Source: a virus. Taken from it: a DNA stretch of 31,964 bases. The notes under the pieces are model-generated. The model was given only the letters and a program-made list of their open reading frames with translations, was not told the origin of the DNA and did no database searches. Position numbers and translations under genes: made by a program. The stretch covers positions 1-31,964 of IMG/VR virus record IMGVR_UViG_3300037842_001054. The stretch is one strand, 5' to 3'. Numbering within the stretch: position 1 is the first letter of the stretch; the number at the start of each line of letters is the position of its first letter. Below, piece by piece: positions 7,749 through 17,121 of this stretch.

Positions 7749-9038
7749 ATGAAAAATACATTTGTAATAAGCGCTCCAGTTGAGACTTACTCAGGATATG
7801 GAGCAAGAGCTAGAGATTTTGTAAAAGCTTTAATAGAATCAGATAAATATGATATTAAAATTTTATCACAAAGATGGGGTGATACTAGAAAGGGATTTTT
7901 AGATGATTTTCCAGAATGGAATTTCATGAAAGAATATCTTATACCTAATTTAACGTCAAAACCAGACATTTGGTGTCAAGTCACAGTACCCAATGAATTT
8001 CAACCTGTAGGCGAATATAACATTGGTTTAACGGCAGGTATCGAAACTACAGCATGTGCCCCCCAATGGATTGAAGGTTGTAATAGGATGAATTTAATTT
8101 TAACTTCATCTAATCATTCTAAGAATGTATTTGAAAATACATCTTATGAGATGCAAAATAAACAAACAGGTCAAAAACAACCTTTAAAATTAACCACACC
8201 AGTTAAAGTATTATTTGAAGGCGCTAATTTAGATGTTTATAAAGGAATTAAAGAATTTACTAATGAAAAATTATATAATCACATAAATGACATACCTGAA
8301 AAATTTGCTTATTTATTTGTTGGACATTGGTTAAAAGGTGCATTAGGTCATGATAGAAAAAATGTAGGTTTATTAATTAAAGCTTTCTTTGAAGTATGGA
8401 AAAATAAATCAAATGCACCGGCACTAGTTCTTAAAACATCTATTGGAAAAGGATCTCACATAGATCGGAGAGAAATATTGAAAAGGATTGATACAATTAA
8501 AAAAAGTCTTCCACCTTCAAACAAATTACCAAATGTTTATTTACTTCATGGTGATTTATCTGATGGGGAAATTAATGAATTATATAATCACCCAAAGGTT
8601 AAAGCTATGATTAGTGCTACTAAAGGAGAAGGATTTGGTAGACCATTATTAGAATTTGCATTAACAGGCAAACCAACAATTGCAACTGGGTGGAGTGGGC
8701 ATATAGATTTTCTAAATCCTAAATTTGCACCTATAATGGGGGGTAAATTAGGTAAACTAGATCCATCTTCAATACAAAAAGATGTATTAATTGAAGGGGC
8801 AGAATGGTTTGATGTAGACCACGGCCATTTGGGTCATTTTATGGTTGATGTTAAGAAAAATTATAAAGACTGGAATAAGAAATCAAAAATATTAGGTAGT
8901 AGACTAAGAAAAAACTTTAGCTATGAAGGTATGAAAAAGGTATTAATTGATATTTTAGATAATAATGTTGATGTTCCAACACAAATAAAATTAAAACTCC
9001 CAGAAATAAAAGGGGTTGAACTACCAAAATTACAATAA
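7749..9038 (+). CDS. GT-B fold glycosyltransferase (GT4-like), 429 aa
   Basis: Starts MKNTFVISAPVETYSGYGARARDF, a glycine-rich acceptor-side loop common in GT4 enzymes. The C-terminal half has LVFVGHWLKG-like and ATKGEGFGRPLLEFALTGKP segments, the latter being the donor-phosphate/E-x7-E region. The start is immediately after the previous stop and the end is one base before the next gene's ATG. Likely works in the same pathway as its upstream paralogue-like neighbour. Confidence 0.88.
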   Translation: MKNTFVISAPVETYSGYGARARDFVKALIESDKYDIKILSQRWGDTRKGFLDDFPEWNFMKEYLIPNLTSKPDIWCQVTVPNEFQPVGEYNIGLTAGIETTACAPQWIEGCNRMNLILTSSNHSKNVFENTSYEMQNKQTGQKQPLKLTTPVKVLFEGANLDVYKGIKEFTNEKLYNHINDIPEKFAYLFVGHWLKGALGHDRKNVGLLIKAFFEVWKNKSNAPALVLKTSIGKGSHIDRREILKRIDTIKKSLPPSNKLPNVYLLHGDLSDGEINELYNHPKVKAMISATKGEGFGRPLLEFALTGKPTIATGWSGHIDFLNPKFAPIMGGKLGKLDPSSIQKDVLIEGAEWFDVDHGHLGHFMVDVKKNYKDWNKKSKILGSRLRKNFSYEGMKKVLIDILDNNVDVPTQIKLKLPEIKGVELPKLQ

Positions 9039-9039
9039 A

Positions 9040-9752
<713 letters not shown>

Positions 9753-9756
<4 letters not shown>

Positions 9757-10373
9757 AGATAAGTTATGCTGTAACAGTATGTGATGAATTTGAAGAAATT
9801 AAAAAATTACTTGAAATATTATCAAATACTAAAAGAAATATTGATGAGGTAGTTGTTTTATTAGATACTACGAAATCAAACAATAAAATATTAGATTATT
9901 TAACTAAATTAGAATCTAATAATGAAATAGTTTTAATACAAGGAAAATTTAATAATCACTTTGCTGATTGGAAAAATAAATTAAACAGTGCCTGTACAGG
10001 AGACTATATATTTCAAATTGATGCTGATGAATATCCACATTTATATCTATTAAAATCTCTTCATATAATATTAGAATCAAACCCTGTAGATTTAATTAGG
10101 GTTTCTAGAGTTAATACTGTAAAAGGTTTAACATCCTACCACATACAAGAATGGGGGTGGAATATAAATAAAAATAATTGGGTCAATTGGCCTGATAAGC
10201 AGTGGAGAATTTATAAAAATAATTCTAAGATTAAATGGGAAGGAAAGGTTCATGAAAAAATTATTGGACATGAAACTTTTGCTGAGCTACCTGAGGAGGA
10301 AGCATATTCTTTATATCACCCTAAAAATATTAAAAAACAAGAAGCACAAAATAATTATTATAATACTCTTTAA
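9753..10373 (+). CDS. GT-A fold (GT2-like) glycosyltransferase
   Basis: 206 residues. KISYAVTVCDEFEEIKKLL is the GT2 nucleotide-binding start, and IFQIDADEYP carries the DxD motif. WINWPDK-like and KWEGKVHEKI segments are common in the WaaE/beta-1,4-glucosyltransferase-like branch that modifies LPS cores or protein glycans. Starts in an ATGA overlap with the deleted epimerase remnant. Confidence 0.85.
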
Positions 10374-10375
10374 AA

Positions 10376-11200
10376 ATGGAAATAGGAATAATAGGGCAAG
10401 GTTTTGTTGGTAATGCCGTTTACCAAAAATTTAAAAATTATTATAATGTTAAAACATTCGATATAAAAGGTAGAATTCATTGTAATAGCAATGAGCAAGA
10501 AGTATTCGATAGTGAAGTTGTATTTATTTGTTTACCAACCCCAATGAATAAAGATGGGAGTTGCCACACAAATATAGTTGAAAAAGCAATCAAACGTGTA
10601 GTTGAACTTGGTACATCTAAAATAGTAGTCATTAAATCAACAGTACCTCCGGGTACTACTGAAAGATTAAATAAACTATATAGTAATTTAGATATAGTAT
10701 TTAATCCCGAATTTCTAACTGAAGCAAATGCTGTAGATGATTATAATAGACAAAAACGAATTATATTGGGTGGACCCCGAAAATCAACTACAAAATTAAA
10801 ACCATTATTTTCTAAAGCATTTCCTAAAGCCCATATAATTAAAACAGATCCAACATACGCTGAAATGATTAAATATGTTACTAATTGTTTTTTAGCAACT
10901 AAAGTTTCATTTGCTAATGAAATGTATGATGTGTGTGAAGGGTTAGGTGTGGATTATGATAAAGTAATTGAATATGCTTGTTATGATGAAAGATTAGGAA
11001 CATCACACTGGTCAGTTCCAGGCCCAGATGGAGATAGAGGATATGGGGGGCATTGTTTTCCTAAAGATGTAAAAGCATTAATTAAAGTAGCTATAGATAA
11101 TGATTTACTCCCTCAAATGTTGATAGCAACAGATGATAAAAATAATGAAGTAAGAAATAACAGAAATTGGGAAAATATGAAAGGAAGAGCAATTATATAA
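10376..11200 (+). CDS. Short UDP-glucose/GDP-mannose dehydrogenase-like protein
   Basis: 274 residues against about 390-450 for the cellular family. Present: NAD-binding G-x-G-x-x-G (GQGFVG, 7-12), VIKSTVPPGTT (86-95), NPEFLTEANAVDDY (110-123), and the catalytic cysteine in GGHCFPKD (C227). The C-terminal UDP-sugar-binding domain is missing and the protein stops soon after the central helix. It would oxidise a nucleotide sugar to the uronic acid; since all catalytic residues are kept, activity through a dimer or altered sugar recognition is possible. Followed by an SDR epimerase, a logical partner. Confidence 0.85.
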   Translation: MEIGIIGQGFVGNAVYQKFKNYYNVKTFDIKGRIHCNSNEQEVFDSEVVFICLPTPMNKDGSCHTNIVEKAIKRVVELGTSKIVVIKSTVPPGTTERLNKLYSNLDIVFNPEFLTEANAVDDYNRQKRIILGGPRKSTTKLKPLFSKAFPKAHIIKTDPTYAEMIKYVTNCFLATKVSFANEMYDVCEGLGVDYDKVIEYACYDERLGTSHWSVPGPDGDRGYGGHCFPKDVKALIKVAIDNDLLPQMLIATDDKNNEVRNNRNWENMKGRAII

Positions 11201-11210
11201 ATTTGATAAA

Positions 11211-12230
11211 ATGAAAAAAACAGTATTAATAACAGGAGTAGCAGGGCTACTAGGAAGTAGACTAGCAGATTGGATTATTGAAAATAAACCTGAGTATGAG
11301 GTTGTTGGGATTGATGATTTAAGTGGTGGATTTGCTGAAAATATCAACCCTAAAGTAAAATTTTGGAATTTAGATTTGGCTAATACAGATATTGAAAACT
11401 GCTTTAGAGTTAATAAACCTGATTATGTTTTTCATTTTGCTGCATACGCTGCCGAAGGTTTATCTCCATTTATTCGTTGTTATAATTATGATAATAATTT
11501 AAAACCCACAGCCCGCATAGTTAATGAGTGCATAAAACATGATGTTAAAAGACTGATATTCACGTCAACTCTTGCAGTATATGGTCATGGGGATGGAGGA
11601 ATATTTGATGAATCCCAAAGACAAGCACCAATTGATCCTTATGGAGTTGCAAAATATGCTTGTGAAATGGACATCCAAATTGCGGGTGAACAGCATGGGT
11701 TAGATTGGTGCATTATTAGACCTCATAATGTGTATGGTATTAAACAAAACTTTTGGGATAAATATAGGAATGTATTAGGTATTTGGATGTACCAACATTT
11801 AAATGATATGCCTATGACAATATTTGGAGATGGTGAACAAACCAGAGCATTTAGTTTTATTGATGATTCATTAGAACCTTTATGGAATGCTGCTGTTAGA
11901 CCTCAAGCAAGCAAAGAAATTATTAATTTAGGAGGCATTGAAGAAGTATCTATAAAAGACGCATCTTTAATTTTAAGAGAAGTAATAGGTGAAGGAGAAA
12001 TTGTACATTTAGAAGGCAGACATGAAGTTAAACACTCAATTCCAACATACCAAAAATCAATTGATTTATTAGGATTTGAATATAAAACTGATATGAAATC
12101 AGGTTTAACTAAAATGTGGGAGTGGGCTAAAAATCAACCTATGAGAGATAGGTTTGTATGGCCTCAGTATGAGATTGAAAAAGGAATTTATAGTTTTTGG
12201 AAAAATGAAACTAAAAAACATAATAAATAA
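11211..12230 (+). CDS. NAD-dependent nucleotide-sugar epimerase/dehydratase (extended SDR)
   Basis: 339 residues, full family length. NAD-binding GVAGLLG (9-15), FHFAAYAA (75-82), catalytic S/T near 119-120 (TSTLAVYG) and Y144-x3-K148 (YGVAK) are all present, with substrate-side RPHNVYG and TRAFSFIDD. It probably interconverts UDP-hexoses or uronic acids made by the preceding dehydrogenase; exact substrate unknown. The adjacent gene overlaps its last 26 bases. Confidence 0.92.
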   Translation: MKKTVLITGVAGLLGSRLADWIIENKPEYEVVGIDDLSGGFAENINPKVKFWNLDLANTDIENCFRVNKPDYVFHFAAYAAEGLSPFIRCYNYDNNLKPTARIVNECIKHDVKRLIFTSTLAVYGHGDGGIFDESQRQAPIDPYGVAKYACEMDIQIAGEQHGLDWCIIRPHNVYGIKQNFWDKYRNVLGIWMYQHLNDMPMTIFGDGEQTRAFSFIDDSLEPLWNAAVRPQASKEIINLGGIEEVSIKDASLILREVIGEGEIVHLEGRHEVKHSIPTYQKSIDLLGFEYKTDMKSGLTKMWEWAKNQPMRDRFVWPQYEIEKGIYSFWKNETKKHNK

Positions 12231-12996
12231 AAGTTATTATTGTACTATAGGCCATGTAAGTAGTGAAAGCGATCTAGAATTACATGAAAGATATATTTTA
12301 TATAATCTACCAGTACTAAAGGAATTTAAACAACACATAATTGTTGTTAATTACTCAACACCCCTTCAACAAGAAAATACTAAATTATGGAGACACTACT
12401 TTCCAAATTGTGTAATTTTAAATTTAGAGGAAAATAGAGGCCATTCATTTGGAATTGCAGATCAGGAAAATGTTATAATTGATTACTGTCATGAAAATGA
12501 TATAGATTGGGTATGTAAATCCTCTCATGATGTAGTATTCCAACCTACAATTTTAGATATTAAAGTTGATGATAGTGATTTTTATTACATGAATGGTATT
12601 GGTTTTGGGGGGATGGAAAAATATAATTTTGATTTAGATAAAATCTCTAAGGAGGATTTTTACCCACAGACTAATTTTTATTTTATAGATACAACTAAAA
12701 TTGATTATCTTTATGACAAAAAATATGTTAATGATACTTACGATTATATTCAAAATTTAGAAGTTTATAGTGGTAGAGTTTGGGAACATATTGAAGGATG
12801 GACTTGTGAAGATTTTTTGAAAAAGTGTATAATTAGAAATAAACTCTCCAAATATCATTTGGTTTCCCATAAAAAATATCGTATATTATTGGAGACAATA
12901 AAACAACAACAAATACACGATTGTAGCCATAAAAATATCATGATAGAAGGAATATGTCATTTCCAACATCCTGATCAAAACGTTTTAATTATATGA
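12205..12996 (+). CDS. Glycosyltransferase-like protein
   Basis: 263 residues from ATG 12205; an upstream in-frame ATG at 12154 lies deeper inside the epimerase gene and is less likely. The N-terminal half reads like a GT-A domain: HIIVVNYSTPLQ, then NLEENRGHSFGIADQE, then DWVCKSSHDVVF, where SSHD stands where a DxD would be. The divergent DxD makes the call tentative. A candidate internal promoter lies near its 3' end (12858-12890). Confidence 0.65.
   Translation: MKLKNIINKSYYCTIGHVSSESDLELHERYILYNLPVLKEFKQHIIVVNYSTPLQQENTKLWRHYFPNCVILNLEENRGHSFGIADQENVIIDYCHENDIDWVCKSSHDVVFQPTILDIKVDDSDFYYMNGIGFGGMEKYNFDLDKISKEDFYPQTNFYFIDTTKIDYLYDKKYVNDTYDYIQNLEVYSGRVWEHIEGWTCEDFLKKCIIRNKLSKYHLVSHKKYRILLETIKQQQIHDCSHKNIMIEGICHFQHPDQNVLII
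12858..12890 (+). promoter_or_regulatory. Candidate internal promoter within the glycan island
   Basis: TTTGG at 12858-12862 and TATATTATT at 12882-12890, preceded by ATCG: the same 24-base register as the intergenic promoters. It lies inside coding sequence, 103 bases before the methyltransferase at 12993, and would allow separate expression of 12993-15075. Confidence 0.4.
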
Positions 12997-13592
12997 AAAT
13001 AGACATAGAAAGAAAAGTTAATGATATATTCAGAACTCCATCAGATATTAACGAACATATCCCTACAATAATTAACTTAGCACAAGAATGCGATCATATC
13101 ACGGAAATGGGCGTAAGAGGAATTATTTCAACTTGGGGGTGGCTAGCAGGTTTTCCAAAGAATGGTTTATATAGTTACGATCTTCATAATCCCTCTAAAT
13201 GGGGTGGTGATATTCAAAGTGTTTATGACACCGCTGAAGCTTATAATATCCCTTTTAAATTTATAGAAGGGGATGTGTTAAAAATTGATATTGAAGAAAC
13301 TGATTTACTATTTATTGACACTTGGCATCGTTATGACCAATTAAAATCAGAATTAGCAAGACACTCAGATAAAGCAAAAAAATATATTTGTTTCCATGAC
13401 ACAACAACTTATGAACATCGAGGGGAAGCAATGAGCTCTGAAGGAGGGGATAAATGGGATGAAAATGATTTGGAAAATAATAAAGGATTATGGGATGCTG
13501 TTACTGAGTTTTTAGATGAAAATAATGACAAATGGGAATTATTTAAAAGATACACAAATAATAATGGATTTACAATTATTAAACGTAAATGA
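12993..13592 (+). CDS. Class I methyltransferase, CmcI/Methyltransf_24-like
   Basis: 199 residues. ITEMGVRGIIST is a variant SAM-binding motif I, followed by YSYDLHNP, a later FIEGDVLKI, then LLFIDTWHRYDQLKSEL and ICFHDTTTYEH. The last two are hallmarks of the cephalosporin-hydroxylase/CmcI-like methyltransferases often found in glycan clusters. Start and stop form ATGA overlaps with its neighbours. Likely modifies a sugar; substrate unknown. Confidence 0.78.
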   Translation: MKIDIERKVNDIFRTPSDINEHIPTIINLAQECDHITEMGVRGIISTWGWLAGFPKNGLYSYDLHNPSKWGGDIQSVYDTAEAYNIPFKFIEGDVLKIDIEETDLLFIDTWHRYDQLKSELARHSDKAKKYICFHDTTTYEHRGEAMSSEGGDKWDENDLENNKGLWDAVTEFLDENNDKWELFKRYTNNNGFTIIKRK

Positions 13593-14281
13593 AAGTAATA
13601 TACAGGATATCAGATGCTGGTTATAATAAAGTTAAACCAGACTATATAAATAATGAAAAGTGTTTGGCAAATGCTATGAATGTATTTGGAGACGCTGAGT
13701 GGTCAATTATAGCTGACGGAATATCAGAAGAAACCAACAATATGATTCAAAAGTATATTCCACGGAATTATATTTATTATGTTAATGAAGGGAATGGAGC
13801 TAGTACATTTAATATAGCTTTAGATGAAGCCATAATGGAGGATGATGGAGATGAAATAATATATTTTTTAGAAAATGATTATTTACATAAACCTAATTCA
13901 CTAAAAATTTTAAATGAAGGATTTACATTAGGAGCCTCTTTTATATCCTTATATGATCATCCTGATAAGTATTTACCCCCCAATAAAGGAGGTAACCCAT
14001 TTTGTGAAGGGGGAGCTGAAGATACTAGAGTGCATTTAACTGATAGTTGTCATTGGAAAATTACAAATTCAACTACAATGACGTTTGCGTCTAAAGTATC
14101 TACTTTAAGAGCTAATGAAAGTATACTTCGCAAACATACCTCTAATACCCACCCAAATGATTTTAATATGTTTTTAGAATTAAGAGAAAAAAATGAATTA
14201 TTAGTAACACCTATACCAGGTTATGCTACTCATGGAGAAACTGCTTGGTTATCGCCTTTAACAGATTGGAATAAAATATGA
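13589..14281 (+). CDS. Putative GT-A-like glycosyltransferase
   Basis: 230 residues. SIIADGISEETNNMI and YYVNEGNGASTFNIALDEA resemble GT-A acceptor/donor loops, and IIYFLENDYLHKP puts END where the DxD motif usually lies. A second half with DSCHWKITNSTTMTF is not recognised. Flanked by ATGA overlaps with a methyltransferase and a clear GT2 enzyme, which supports a glycan role. Confidence 0.65.
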   Translation: MKVIYRISDAGYNKVKPDYINNEKCLANAMNVFGDAEWSIIADGISEETNNMIQKYIPRNYIYYVNEGNGASTFNIALDEAIMEDDGDEIIYFLENDYLHKPNSLKILNEGFTLGASFISLYDHPDKYLPPNKGGNPFCEGGAEDTRVHLTDSCHWKITNSTTMTFASKVSTLRANESILRKHTSNTHPNDFNMFLELREKNELLVTPIPGYATHGETAWLSPLTDWNKI

Positions 14282-15075
14282 TTAGTATAATAATCCCAAC
14301 ATATAGAAATCCTGAATATTTGGATATTTGCTTAAAATCAGCTATTGAACAACAGTCAAGAAAAAACGAAATAATTGTTGCTGTAGATGGTTTTATTGAA
14401 GAAAGTCAATTAGTATTAGATAAATATAAAAATGATATTCAAATACTAGATTTAGGTGAAAACCAAGGTATGCAAATGGCTCTTAATTTAGGAGTAATGA
14501 ATGCTACAAATGAAATTATCTTTATAGTAAATGATGATAATGTATTTTGTAAAAATTATGATTTAACTATATCAAAAGAAATAAAAAATTATCCAAAAAC
14601 AGTACTAACTTTAAATCAAATAGAACCAACAGGTCCAGGTATATTCAACTTCCCCGTTAAGGATTTAGGACGTAACCCTAAAGAATTTAAATATGAAGAA
14701 TTTATTAAGTACGAGCAATCAATTAATAAAGAGGAATTAACGATTGATGGTGGTATTTTCCCATTTGCAATGCATAAAAAATATTATATGGCTGCTGGTG
14801 GGTTTGATACAATGTATCAATCACCTTTTATTTGTGATTGGGATTTCTTTTTAAAATTAGATTTAATAGGACTTGGATTTATTAGAACACATAGAGCACA
14901 TTTATATCATTTTGGGAGCACCGCAACTAAAAATGGTAATGAAGGAGATAAATTTAAAGCAACAGAAGGACCAGCAGCTGAAATGTTTATGTATAAATGG
15001 GGTATGACACCTCAATTATTTGAAAATAATTCCCACAGCCCTAAAGGATCTAATATTAGAGGAATCAATTTTTAA
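14278..15075 (+). CDS. GT2-family glycosyltransferase
   Basis: 265 residues with textbook GT2 features: MISIIIPTYRNPEYLDICL start, IIVAVDGF, NQGMQMALNLGV, and the metal site IFIVNDDNVF. The later GGFDTMYQSPFICDWDFFLKL matches the GGFDE...DxD/W acceptor region of the family. Soluble, cytoplasmic. Last gene of the coupled glycan run. Confidence 0.9.
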   Translation: MISIIIPTYRNPEYLDICLKSAIEQQSRKNEIIVAVDGFIEESQLVLDKYKNDIQILDLGENQGMQMALNLGVMNATNEIIFIVNDDNVFCKNYDLTISKEIKNYPKTVLTLNQIEPTGPGIFNFPVKDLGRNPKEFKYEEFIKYEQSINKEELTIDGGIFPFAMHKKYYMAAGGFDTMYQSPFICDWDFFLKLDLIGLGFIRTHRAHLYHFGSTATKNGNEGDKFKATEGPAAEMFMYKWGMTPQLFENNSHSPKGSNIRGINF

Positions 15076-15081
15076 ATATTT

Positions 15082-15447
15082 ATGACCATAACCCCCAAAA
15101 ATATAATACAAATGGAAGAAAATGATAAAATGAATAAGGTATCTAAGAGAGAGGTTATAAACATAGAAATAGATTGGGATAATGAAGAAGATTTAATAGG
15201 ATTAAGTGATAATGAAATATTTGTTGATTTTATACTAGAAGAAAGTTTAAAAGCAATAGTTGATGCTTTAAAGAATAATAAAGATAAAGCAGAGCTATTT
15301 AATATATTTAATATGTCTGTTATTATAGAATTAAAAAAATCTCAATTTAAAAATGTTTTAAATAAAATCACTGATATGCTTATAAAGAATGAGGAATATG
15401 AGAGATGTTCAGAATTACAAAAATTAATAAAAAAATATGAAATATAA
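15082..15447 (+). CDS. Hypothetical acidic protein with UVR-like C-terminal helix pair
   Basis: 121 residues from ATG 15082; internal ATGs at 15112 and 15130 are alternative starts. The C-terminus (ITDMLIKNEEYERCSELQKLIKKY) resembles the UVR motif of UvrB/UvrC, a short antiparallel helix pair used for protein contacts. The rest is acidic and unrecognised. No catalytic motif. Confidence 0.7.
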   Translation: MTITPKNIIQMEENDKMNKVSKREVINIEIDWDNEEDLIGLSDNEIFVDFILEESLKAIVDALKNNKDKAELFNIFNMSVIIELKKSQFKNVLNKITDMLIKNEEYERCSELQKLIKKYEI

Positions 15448-15598
15448 ATTCTACAGTCCAAAAAATAAAGATAAAGAAACAATGGGGATAGTAAAGGCAT
15501 CCTCATTAAATGAAGCATACCAAATAGCAGCTTCAACTAAAAAACTAACTTTATCACAATTCAAAAAATTATTCATAGTAGAAGAAATAAAAATATGA
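15437..15598 (+). CDS. Small hypothetical protein, 53 aa
   Basis: ATG 15437 lies in an ATGA overlap with the preceding gene, and its own TGA (15596-15598) overlaps the next ATG at 15595. Such coupling on both sides is strong support for a real gene. The sequence KASSLNEAYQIAASTKKLTLSQFKKLF is a short alpha/beta unit like many phage mini-proteins that act as single folded domains. Function unknown. Confidence 0.7.
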   Translation: MKYKFYSPKNKDKETMGIVKASSLNEAYQIAASTKKLTLSQFKKLFIVEEIKI

Positions 15599-15984
15599 AT
15601 ACTGGAAACGAGGGTTTAAAACAATTATTTAAAATGGTTATCGGAGCTGATGTAAATATTAATGATAATTTTGATAAAACAGAAGAAGTAATATTTACAA
15701 GTTTAATTAAAAGACTAGAAGAATCTGAAAAAATGGAACATAAAGTGTTTCAAACTAGTGGTATTGATTTAAGTAAAGTAACAGATGGGTTATGGTTTGT
15801 TATAGAAAACCAAATGAGAATGTTATATGGCCCTGAATCATCAGAGTTAATTCAGTGGTACATTTATGATAGATTTAACCCAGATGGTAGTATTATACCT
15901 CTAGAAGGTCCTAATGGTAAATTATTTATATTAAGAAATCCAAATGATCTTTGGAGTTATATAAAATTTAAATTTACAAAATAA
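15595..15984 (+). CDS. Hypothetical protein, 129 aa
   Basis: Soluble, mixed-charge protein with FQTSGIDLSKVTDGLWFVIENQMRM in the middle and a C-terminal segment LIQWYIYDRFNPDG...NDLWSYIKFKF. No recognised family. It ends the operon; the next promoter's TTTGG begins at 15985, immediately after its stop. Confidence 0.75.
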   Translation: MNTGNEGLKQLFKMVIGADVNINDNFDKTEEVIFTSLIKRLEESEKMEHKVFQTSGIDLSKVTDGLWFVIENQMRMLYGPESSELIQWYIYDRFNPDGSIIPLEGPNGKLFILRNPNDLWSYIKFKFTK

Positions 15985-16017
15985 TTTGGGTATCTAATAT
16001 TCCTTTCGTATATTTAC
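15985..16017 (+). promoter_or_regulatory. Cassette promoter P2
   Basis: TTTGG 15985-15989, TTCG 16005-16008, TATATTTAC 16009-16017. A short dyad TTTA-CACA-TAAA (16013-16024) overlaps the -7 region. Reads into the zinc-finger gene at 16068 through a roughly 45-base AT-rich leader with no GNRA hairpin. Confidence 0.8.
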
Positions 16018-16067
16018 ACATAAATAGTTTATAATTATAGTGTAAGTATAAATTAAATATAGCATTA

Positions 16068-16319
16068 ATGAAATTGAAAATGATACCATGCATTGCATGT
16101 AAAGAACCTATGCCTGAATTAAGATTAACTAAGTTTGGGTATAAGGAATGTGTAGATTGCTCAACTGTAGGCGCATATAAGGCAGTAAGTATGCAACATG
16201 GCGAAGGTGACCATACATGGAATGATATTCAAATTATGACGCCTGAACAAATGGAGAAGTACAATAATGATTCAAAGAAAAAATCAAAATTAGACTCATA
16301 TAAAAATTTAGATGCCTAA
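16068..16319 (+). CDS. Four-cysteine zinc-finger protein, DksA/TraR-like finger
   Basis: 83 residues. CIACKEPMPELRL followed by KECVDCS gives a C-x2-C-x(n)-C-x2-C finger of the DksA/TraR style (CxxC...GxxxCxxC). It lacks the long coiled coil of full DksA, so RNA polymerase binding is only a possibility. First gene after promoter P2 and overlapping the next gene by eight bases. ATG 16068 is chosen; ATG 16080 is an alternative. Confidence 0.7.
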   Translation: MKLKMIPCIACKEPMPELRLTKFGYKECVDCSTVGAYKAVSMQHGEGDHTWNDIQIMTPEQMEKYNNDSKKKSKLDSYKNLDA

Positions 16320-16938
16320 AGCAAGACCACTTACTAAAGAACATATTTTAGCTGCAATGGCTAAGACAAAATCAAATATGGCAGCAGCTAGATATTTGAA
16401 TTGCTCTTATCAACATTATAAAAAGTGGGCTAAGTTCTATGAAAGTGACACACATGATAGTTTATTTGCACAGCATAAAAACCAATCAGGTAAAGGTATA
16501 CCTAAATTTTTAAGAACTGGTGGTAAGGAACCTGCATTATTAGATATTATTGAAGGTAGGGCTAACGCATCATCATTCACACCAGCTAAAATTAAATATA
16601 GACTTTTAACTGAGGGTTATTTAGAAGAAAAATGTAGTATGTGTGGGTTTCAAGAACGTAGGGTATTAGATTATAAAATGCCTTTATTGCTACATTTCAA
16701 AGATAATAATAAAAAAAATTATAAATTAGATAATATAGAATTATTATGTTATAACCATTATTTTCTAACAGTAGGTGATATTTTTACTGAAAAACAAGTT
16801 GAAGGTATTGAGGACCACAAACCAGTAAATCAGGGTAAAGTAGAGTGGGAAGTTGATGATTACCATCTTGAACGTTTAAAAGAATTAGGATTAGGTGATG
16901 ATGATGAAGATGAATTAAATATAATCTCAAGAATATAA
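16312..16938 (+). CDS. HTH plus HNH-like zinc-binding protein
   Basis: 208 residues. The N-terminal part KTKSNMAAARYLNCSYQHYKKWAKFY looks like a helix-turn-helix of transposase/homeodomain type. The central part has CSMCGF, LLLHFKDNNKKNYKLDNIELLCYNHYFL: an HNH-like beta-beta-alpha metal fold, in which the usual catalytic histidine position reads LLLHF and the second CxxC is CYNH. It could be a diverged HNH nuclease or a DNA-binding regulator. The acidic C-terminus (GDDDEDELN) is unremarkable. Confidence 0.7.
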   Translation: MPKARPLTKEHILAAMAKTKSNMAAARYLNCSYQHYKKWAKFYESDTHDSLFAQHKNQSGKGIPKFLRTGGKEPALLDIIEGRANASSFTPAKIKYRLLTEGYLEEKCSMCGFQERRVLDYKMPLLLHFKDNNKKNYKLDNIELLCYNHYFLTVGDIFTEKQVEGIEDHKPVNQGKVEWEVDDYHLERLKELGLGDDDEDELNIISRI

Positions 16939-16941
16939 ATT

Positions 16942-17118
16942 ATGGCTAAAAAAACTAGAAATATTAAGAGAAAAAAACACGACCAAATAGTAAATGATTA
17001 TGATAAAATTAAATCAAAACATTTGGAAAGATTAGCAAATAAAATTCTTAAAGATGAAGAAAAGAGAGATAATTTGAGATTAAAACACATTAAAGGTAAC
17101 TTTTTAGATAAATTTTAA
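16942..17118 (+). CDS. Small, highly basic helical protein, 58 aa
   Basis: Lys/Arg-rich protein (KKTRNIKRKKHD... then a charged helix KHLERLANKILKDEEKRDNLR). Four bases after the upstream stop, in an A-rich start context. Its charge suggests nucleic-acid contact. No family recognised. Confidence 0.6.
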   Translation: MAKKTRNIKRKKHDQIVNDYDKIKSKHLERLANKILKDEEKRDNLRLKHIKGNFLDKF

Positions 17119-17121
17119 CAT

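Noticed and set aside
6318-9038. The two GT-B genes as a tandem duplication
   Set aside because: They share fold motifs only; sequence and length differ too much for a recent duplication.
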